Of a stretch of DNA of 64,000 nt, positions 58,476 to 64,000 are shown piece after piece (position 1 is the first letter of the stretch; the number at the start of each line of letters is the position of its first letter). The notes beneath the pieces were generated by a model that saw only the letters and a program-made list of their open reading frames with translations, was not told where the DNA came from and searched no databases. The stretch comes from Acidobacteriota bacterium (GTDB taxonomy: Bacteria; Acidobacteriota; Blastocatellia; Pyrinomonadales; Pyrinomonadaceae), in the NCBI GenBank assembly GCA_003385635.1, contig QQUY01000003.1:248001-312000 (forward strand), in the 5' to 3' direction. The translations under genes and the position numbers were made by a program.

Positions 58476-61292
58476 ATGAAGAATGGAAATGTCAATCTTG
58501 AAGTCAGACGCGTTACCGCCGGCTCAGACGAGTCCGGCGCCGCCCTCGTCCTCGTCCTGCTTGTTCTCCTGCTTCTGATGGGTTTCGTTGCGATGGCGAT
58601 CTCGCGAACCAACACCGAGGCCATCGTTACAAACAACGACGTTGAAGAGGCGCGCGCGTACGCTGCGAGCGAGGCCGCACTCGACACGACGACACGCGAT
58701 TTCGCCGATATTTTTGAGGTCAAGCTTGCGCCGAATTCGGCCGATATCATCAACGTCCAGTCTCAGGCTGTTCCTGGATTCCCCGACTACACATTTTCAA
58801 AGACGATCGGCAACACACAGAAATCGCAGGCCGTTGTCCTGACGGGAGGAAGCTTTGGCGGCTTGTACGCACTTCGCGACTCGTGGGAGATCGAAGCAGT
58901 AGCAACGAATACGTACTCCGACGTAAAGGTCGGGACAAGAAGGCGTTTCTTTAGTGACCGAATTCCGATCTTCCAGTTCGGTGTCTTCTATGAAGATGAC
59001 CTCGAACTGAACCGGCCTCCGCTTTTCACACTCGGCGGGCGGGTTCATTCCAACGGCAATTTCTTCGTTTCGGCCGCAGACGGCTACGGAATATACCTGA
59101 GTTCCAAAGTTACCGCGGCAAAGGAGATCGTCAACGACATATGGAAGACAAAGAAGTCATTGACCGGCGGATTCGACGATCAAAGTCAGGTCTTCGTAAA
59201 TGACGATTCCGGTGTTCCCAGAGAACTGCTTACGGGCCAATCCAGTGTGATCTGCAGGAATCCGAGCGGACCGAACGTATTTGCTTCGAGGCCGGAGCTG
59301 CCCTATTGCAGCAAGAATGCAAACTGGGTTACGCAGAAGGCGAAATTCCAGGGCAATCTGGAAAGCAACGTAAAGCCGCTTAATCTTCCGTTGACCAAGC
59401 TGAACGTTGACCTGATCGAGCTTGTGAAGCGAGGAAAGAACGTTGGCGATCTTGCCAATGTCGGCGGTGCGACCGTTCCTGTAGTTCCTGGAACGGCTGA
59501 TTCGGACACTGTTTCAAAAGAAAGGTTCGCAAACAAGACCGGGATCCGGATCTCCCTGGCAGACTCGAAACAAAAGCTTCCGGGCTGTGCAGCGGCAGGA
59601 CCGACAAATCCTTGCGGCGTCCGTCTTGACGGACCGCTCGGAACGTCGATCGGATATCGTCCGAAACCGATGACCGACGGCTACGTGTCGACCGCCCTGA
59701 ACGCTACGCGCATGGCCTTCACCGGTCGTGAGATCTGGATCAAGATCGAGACGATGGACTTTGACGTCAATCTAGGAGTACCGGTCTCGAAGGACATTAC
59801 CGAAGACATCTTGAGCCTCGGTGTTACGGAGAGGGCTCCGGTTGGATCCTCGCTCTCGATAGCTGGATATACCTCGACCCAGGACTCGCGTTCGGTCGTC
59901 AAGCTTCAGCGATTTGCTATGCGCGGTCCGGCCGTTCCGGACACCGGTTCGACCTCGTACACGACCAACTTTACGCTCAGCGGCACACCGTACACATTTG
60001 CAGCGCGGTACAACATTTCAGGCGGCTGCTTCAATCCGCCAGTGAGCATTACGTGTTCCAGCAACGATTCCTTCGCGAGGCCGTTCCCGACCTCGAAGGC
60101 TTCCGTACAAGCGGTTTCCAGCCGCGAGAACGATGCCCACCTTTGGGCAGCGAACATCAACGGCAGTACCTATGCGATCGCTCCTTTCCCGATCATGATG
60201 TTCGATACCCGGGAAGGACTTCCGAACGACTCTGAATCGAGCGCCGACAGCAACTTCGGAACTGGATACGTTCCCGCCGCCGGTGTGATGAGCATGATCG
60301 ATATCGATGTAGCGAACCTCAGGAAGTTCTTTGCCGGCGATTGGGACGGCGACTTTCCGGTCACGACGCCCTACGCCGTCGCGAACGGCGGAGTCGGGCT
60401 GCGCAGCGTCGACATACCTGAGAAAGCCGGATGGGTCTTGTACGTGTCCGACAGACGTGGAGACTACGACTTTGACGGTGAATACGATATGGAGGACGTC
60501 TTCCCGAACGGCGTGCTCGAGTACAGCGAAGACGTAAACAGGAACGGCCTGCTGGACACGGACTATCTGAACGAAGCTACTTCGTACACGAACTCGATCC
60601 CGAGAGGACAGGCTGCCACGGCAGATCACTGGTATTTCCGGAGAGGCGTGCGATTGATCAACGGTTCCGTCCTGCCGGGAGTGTTCGACACCTCCGGATT
60701 GGGAAATACTCGCGGTTTCACCGTGAGTTCCGAGAACGGCGTATATGTACTCGGCAATTACAATGCTACCGGAGCCGGATTCGGGACAGGCACGGCAGTC
60801 ACGCCTCCGGAGTCGTATTACCCGCAGAACACTGCCAATCACATCCCGGCCGCCATCATCGGCGACGCGGTTACCATCCTTTCGAACAACTGGACGGATG
60901 GTAGAGTGTTCCAGCATCCGTTCAGCAATGCAGATCGGCCCGCCACCAACACGGTGGTGAGGTTTGCGATGATCTCCGGGGATGCGATCACCGGAAACGA
61001 GGACATACCGTACAGCCCAAGCGGTTTTGGCCACCTAAACGGCGGTCTTCACAACTTCAAGCGCTTTCTTGAATACTGGACCGATCGACGGCTGAATTAT
61101 GCGGGTTCGCTCATCAATCTGACGAACTCGAGGAACAATAACGGGTTCTGGACCTGCTGTACGACCGTATACAGGCCTCCGATCCGCGATTGGACCTTCG
61201 ACACGTCCTTCCTCGATCCCACAAGGCTGCCGCCTGGTACGCCGTTCATTTATTCGATCTCGTTCACAGGCTTCCAGCGGGTGAACGGCTGA
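58476..61292 (+). CDS. Very long PilX/GspK-like pilus tip protein
   Basis: A 938-residue protein. The N-terminus is GAALVLVLLVLLLLMGFVAMA after DESGA, the PilX-type membrane segment without Glu5, as in GspK/PilX proteins. It is much longer than usual PilX (about 170) or GspK (about 330). The mid-part contains Ca2+-loop-like motifs: DYDFDGEYDMED near residue 663 and DVNRNGLLDTDY near 685, a D-x-N-x-N-G-x-x-D pattern as in PilY1-type tip proteins. Fourth gene of the operon; a strong terminator follows. It may combine the roles of PilX and a tip adhesin; no separate PilY1 gene is seen in the window. Confidence 0.85.
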   Translation: MKNGNVNLEVRRVTAGSDESGAALVLVLLVLLLLMGFVAMAISRTNTEAIVTNNDVEEARAYAASEAALDTTTRDFADIFEVKLAPNSADIINVQSQAVPGFPDYTFSKTIGNTQKSQAVVLTGGSFGGLYALRDSWEIEAVATNTYSDVKVGTRRRFFSDRIPIFQFGVFYEDDLELNRPPLFTLGGRVHSNGNFFVSAADGYGIYLSSKVTAAKEIVNDIWKTKKSLTGGFDDQSQVFVNDDSGVPRELLTGQSSVICRNPSGPNVFASRPELPYCSKNANWVTQKAKFQGNLESNVKPLNLPLTKLNVDLIELVKRGKNVGDLANVGGATVPVVPGTADSDTVSKERFANKTGIRISLADSKQKLPGCAAAGPTNPCGVRLDGPLGTSIGYRPKPMTDGYVSTALNATRMAFTGREIWIKIETMDFDVNLGVPVSKDITEDILSLGVTERAPVGSSLSIAGYTSTQDSRSVVKLQRFAMRGPAVPDTGSTSYTTNFTLSGTPYTFAARYNISGGCFNPPVSITCSSNDSFARPFPTSKASVQAVSSRENDAHLWAANINGSTYAIAPFPIMMFDTREGLPNDSESSADSNFGTGYVPAAGVMSMIDIDVANLRKFFAGDWDGDFPVTTPYAVANGGVGLRSVDIPEKAGWVLYVSDRRGDYDFDGEYDMEDVFPNGVLEYSEDVNRNGLLDTDYLNEATSYTNSIPRGQAATADHWYFRRGVRLINGSVLPGVFDTSGLGNTRGFTVSSENGVYVLGNYNATGAGFGTGTAVTPPESYYPQNTANHIPAAIIGDAVTILSNNWTDGRVFQHPFSNADRPATNTVVRFAMISGDAITGNEDIPYSPSGFGHLNGGLHNFKRFLEYWTDRRLNYAGSLINLTNSRNNNGFWTCCTTVYRPPIRDWTFDTSFLDPTRLPPGTPFIYSISFTGFQRVNG

Positions 61293-61313
61293 TCTCAAAT
61301 CTAACTCTTATTC

Positions 61314-61348
61314 AAGGCGCGGCCTAAAAAGCCGCGCCTTTTATTTTT
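61314..61348 (+). terminator. Terminator of the pilin operon
   Basis: AAGGCGCGGC (61314-61323) pairs perfectly with GCCGCGCCTT (61331-61340), followed by ttattttt. Confidence 0.95.
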
Positions 61349-61365
61349 GCAAGCGGGTCAGATTA

Positions 61366-62394
61366 GTGGATAATCGGGCTGAAGGTGAAATTTTGAGCGA
61401 AGTTCTAACAGATGCGTACGGAAGGCAGATCCGCGATCTGAGGATCAGTGTGACCGACCGTTGCCAGTTCCGATGTTTCTATTGCCTTCCCGACGGCGAA
61501 CCGCCTCTGGCGCGGAAAGACACCATACTTTCGTTCGAAGAGATAGAGCGAATAAGCTCGGTGTTCGTCTCACTTGGGATCGAGAAGGTCCGCCTGACCG
61601 GCGGCGAGCCGATGCTACGAAGGGACATCGAGAAGCTTGTCACCGCGATCGCCCGGCTGAAGCCGAAGGGACTTCGCGATATCGCTCTTACAACGAACGG
61701 TTTCTCAATTCCCGAGAAAGCGGCGTTGCTAAAGGATTCCGGCCTCGACAGAATAACGATCTCTCTGGACTCTCTGGATCCGGATAACTTCAAGGACATT
61801 ACCGGGGTCGACAAGCTGGATGATGTTCTCAAGGCAATCGAGGCGGCACAGACGGCGGGTCTTGATCCGGTCAAGATAAATGCCGTTGTCGTACGGGGCA
61901 GGAACGATCACGAGCTTCCGGCCTTTGCAAGATTTGCCCGCGAAACAGGCGTGTCGATGAGGTTTATCGAGTTCATGCCGCTCGATTCCGGACACGGTTG
62001 GAACAGGGAGCAGGTAGTTTCGGGGCGCGAGATTCGGACGGCCATTGAAGAACAGTATCCTCTCGAGCTGAAGCGGGACTCACGCGGGACGGAGACTGCC
62101 TGGAGATACGGATTCAAGGACGGAGCGCCCGGCGAGATAGGCATCATTGCGCCAGTCACCGAAATGTTCTGCGGCCAATGCTCGAGGATACGACTTACCG
62201 CTGACGGACAGATACGCACATGCCTTTTTTCGACCGTCGAACACGATCTGCGCGAAGTGGTCCGAAGCGGAGCCGATGACGAAGGGGTAGCTGAGTACAT
62301 TCGCGCAGTCACACTTCAAAAAGAGGCCAGCCATCACATCAACGAGACGGATTTTGTCCAGCCTGAGCGGACGATGAGCTTTATCGGGGGCTGA
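61366..62394 (+). CDS. moaA: GTP 3',8-cyclase (molybdenum cofactor biosynthesis)
   Basis: A 342-residue radical SAM enzyme that converts GTP to 3',8-cyclo-7,8-dihydro-GTP. The SAM cluster is C33, C37 and C40 in DRCQFRCFYCL. The second cluster is C269, C272 and C286 (CGQCSRIRLTADGQIRTC). LTGGEPMLRRD is the GGEP loop, and the protein ends with the conserved Gly-Gly (MSFIGG). Start taken as GTG 61366; a TTG a few codons later is possible. No moaC, moaB or moaE follows. The gene starts directly after the pilin-operon terminator. Confidence 0.96.
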   Translation: MDNRAEGEILSEVLTDAYGRQIRDLRISVTDRCQFRCFYCLPDGEPPLARKDTILSFEEIERISSVFVSLGIEKVRLTGGEPMLRRDIEKLVTAIARLKPKGLRDIALTTNGFSIPEKAALLKDSGLDRITISLDSLDPDNFKDITGVDKLDDVLKAIEAAQTAGLDPVKINAVVVRGRNDHELPAFARFARETGVSMRFIEFMPLDSGHGWNREQVVSGREIRTAIEEQYPLELKRDSRGTETAWRYGFKDGAPGEIGIIAPVTEMFCGQCSRIRLTADGQIRTCLFSTVEHDLREVVRSGADDEGVAEYIRAVTLQKEASHHINETDFVQPERTMSFIGG

Positions 62395-62467
62395 TCGCGC
62401 ATCCGGGATTGCCTGTGCTGCGAAGACAACAGGAGACCGGCAGAAAACACAAGGGGGAACTCAAGTT

Positions 62468-63985
62468 ATCAGGAAACTCGTCGCAGCGCTCGCCATCGTC
62501 TGCTTCGCTACCTTCTTAACCCACGCGATCGAACTAAAGACGCTCCAGCCAAGGGAGATGAAAGAGGATCTGGCCTTGATGGAGCGTGCCCTGACCGAGC
62601 TGCATCCCGGGCTCTATCGATACAACACAAAAGAAGAATTTGCACGGAAGATAGCTGACTTCGAGGCAAAGCTGAATGAGCCCCTGCGGGAAGACCGCTT
62701 TTTTCTGTTGACGGCTCAGCTGCTTTCCGGGATCAAATGCGGGCACACGTACCTGAATCCCTACAATCAGAAGAAAGAGATTTTCGAGCGTCTTATCGGC
62801 CGGCAAACCTACATACCTTTCCATTTCAGATTCATCGACGGTTTCTTTGTGATCACCGAGAACGCTTCAGAGTTCGATCTCCCGAAAGGAAGCGCGATCA
62901 CATCTATCAATGGCCGCACCGTCGATGAGATCGTACAGGGTCTTGTGAGTGTTTCGACCGCGGATGGCGACGGAACGACACTAACCCGGTTAAGGTCCGT
63001 CGATCTCAGCCGTGAGAACGGCGCCTCGTACGCGCACTTCGACCTCTACTTTCCGATCTTTTTCCCTCTTGATAGACCCGAGTTCGAGATCGAGGCGATC
63101 AGCTACAGGTCAAAGGAAAAGGTCCGTTTAAAGGTTCCAGCGATGACCAAGCAGGAGCGCACGGCAGCGATGGAAAAGAAGTATGGCAAGACACCGGGAT
63201 ACGATGAAGGATGGAGCTTTAAGTTCCTTAAAGACGGTACCGGCTATCTAAAGATCGACAATTTCATCACCTGGAAGCTAAGTATCGATTACAAGAGGTT
63301 TCTAGCCGACAGCTTTTCGAGGCTGAAAGAGGCAGGCGCCACAGATCTGATCATCGACATACGAAATTCGGACGGGGGCGATGCCGGAGTTGTCACAGAG
63401 CTGCTTCGCTATCTTCACAAGGACCCGTTTTCCTGCGAAACCGGGATCCGGACCTTTATTCGCACAGCCAAGGCGGATCCCGAGCTTCTGAAATACGCAA
63501 GCGTCTACGACCAGGATCTCAAAGCCGCGCTCTTGAACGGAGTGCCGAAGGACCGGTACAAGCCTGCGAAAAATGGCCTCCTCGAGTTCCTGAACGGGGC
63601 TGTGGCTTGTCCGGAGACCGAGCCCTACGCCGACCGGTTTGACGGTGACGTCTACCTGTTGACCGGACCCGACAACGCCTCCGCCGCATTCACGCTCGCG
63701 AAACGTGTAAAGGAAGCGTCACTGGCTACTCTTGTGGGAAGAAGCACGGGTGGGAATCTGAACGGTTTCAATGGCGGATCCTACCTTTTCTTCAATCTCC
63801 CGAACTCCGGGTTCGAGTTCGACATACCCGTATTCGCATACCATCCCGCCGATTCTTCACAGGCAAAGGATTCCGGCATCGAGCCTGACGTGAACGCAAT
63901 TTCCACTGCCAGCGACGCCGGTGAGGCGTTCGACCGCACTCTGGACAAGACACTCAGGTTGATCAAAGAGAAACAGGCGAGATAG
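62468..63985 (+). CDS. S41 family peptidase, exported, probable ATC start
   Basis: A 505-residue protease reading from an ATC codon at 62468. An in-frame signal peptide (IRKLVAALAIVCFATFLTHA) precedes the first ATG at 62558 and is lost if translation begins there. A strong ribosome-binding site (AAGGGGGAA) lies 9 bases upstream of the ATC, the right spacing. S41 core: TDLIIDIRNSDGGDAG, YLLTGPDNASAAFTLA (nucleophile Ser in NASAA) and GRSTGGNLNGFNGG. The family cuts C-terminal peptides, often in the periplasm. Alternatively the ATC is a mutated or misread ATG. Ends close to the window's right end. Confidence 0.82.
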   Translation: MRKLVAALAIVCFATFLTHAIELKTLQPREMKEDLALMERALTELHPGLYRYNTKEEFARKIADFEAKLNEPLREDRFFLLTAQLLSGIKCGHTYLNPYNQKKEIFERLIGRQTYIPFHFRFIDGFFVITENASEFDLPKGSAITSINGRTVDEIVQGLVSVSTADGDGTTLTRLRSVDLSRENGASYAHFDLYFPIFFPLDRPEFEIEAISYRSKEKVRLKVPAMTKQERTAAMEKKYGKTPGYDEGWSFKFLKDGTGYLKIDNFITWKLSIDYKRFLADSFSRLKEAGATDLIIDIRNSDGGDAGVVTELLRYLHKDPFSCETGIRTFIRTAKADPELLKYASVYDQDLKAALLNGVPKDRYKPAKNGLLEFLNGAVACPETEPYADRFDGDVYLLTGPDNASAAFTLAKRVKEASLATLVGRSTGGNLNGFNGGSYLFFNLPNSGFEFDIPVFAYHPADSSQAKDSGIEPDVNAISTASDAGEAFDRTLDKTLRLIKEKQAR

Positions 63986-64000
63986 GGGACCTGCTAAGAC

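Noticed and set aside
60018..61034. Minus-strand ORF of 338 residues opposite the PilX-like gene
   Set aside because: Antisense shadow with Arg/Val-biased composition and no domain; the plus strand fits the pilin operon spacing and terminator.

Overview
The window looks like a chromosomal segment of an Acidobacteriota bacterium, most likely of the Blastocatellia/Pyrinomonadaceae type. Supporting signs are two adjacent secreted proteins of the 'VWFA-related Acidobacterial domain' kind, an Oar-like TonB-dependent receptor with an N-terminal carboxypeptidase-regulatory domain, a bacterial tricorn protease, a DUF5117/DUF4953-type zinc protease and a clustered nrfHA pair. The taxonomic call is inference from gene content. 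No rRNA or tRNA gene, CRISPR array or prophage was recognised. Gene density is normal and most genes are ordinary housekeeping or secreted degradative functions.

Layout. 1-10.4 kb: end of an M28 peptidase, a tricorn protease, a secreted helical protein of unknown function, a secreted zinc metalloprotease and a MATE exporter. 10.4-15.6 kb: small membrane protein, a REP-associated transposase (RAYT) between its own inverted repeats, then aat, a TPR protein, a YwbE-like protein and a saccharopine-dehydrogenase-like reductase, the last three translationally coupled. 15.6-23.9 kb: nrfHA (nitrite to ammonia), a GH92 alpha-mannosidase and a second IS200-like transposase inside a dense array of hairpin repeats. 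23.9-31.5 kb: the minus-strand run pgm - ileS - lspA - GNAT - lgt - rluD, covering isoleucyl-tRNA supply, lipoprotein maturation and rRNA pseudouridylation, with a structured RNA candidate just upstream of ileS. 31.5-45.7 kb: VWA pair, VIT/CCC1 transporter with a tandem universal stress protein, an orphan PAAR-like spike protein, glycogen debranching enzyme, lepA, DinB protein, lipase, 5'-nucleotidase, tryptophan 2,3-dioxygenase and a cold-shock gene. 45.7-64 kb: selA, MBL hydrolase, FAD oxidoreductase, TonB receptor, queG, a four-gene minor-pilin operon, moaA and an S41 peptidase.

The most unusual content is intergenic. Three or more REP-like hairpin families occur. One (modules A and B, eight copies around the 22-kb transposase plus two bracketing nrfHA) shows compensatory changes in three stems while loops and a linker stay fixed. 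Another flanks the RAYT gene as a near-perfect inverted pair. A 722-bp element downstream of lepA has 33-bp terminal inverted repeats and a 139-bp tandem repeat. Many other gaps hold short-word arrays (7-14 bp period, a different word in each gap), often as two opposed arms able to form long hairpins. One is a roughly 33-copy GGAGACA heptamer tract. These resemble in style the short tandemly repeated sequences of cyanobacteria; no function is shown here.

Start codons were revised for several genes where a better ribosome-binding site or signal peptide decides. The S41 peptidase at the right end appears to start at an ATC codon.
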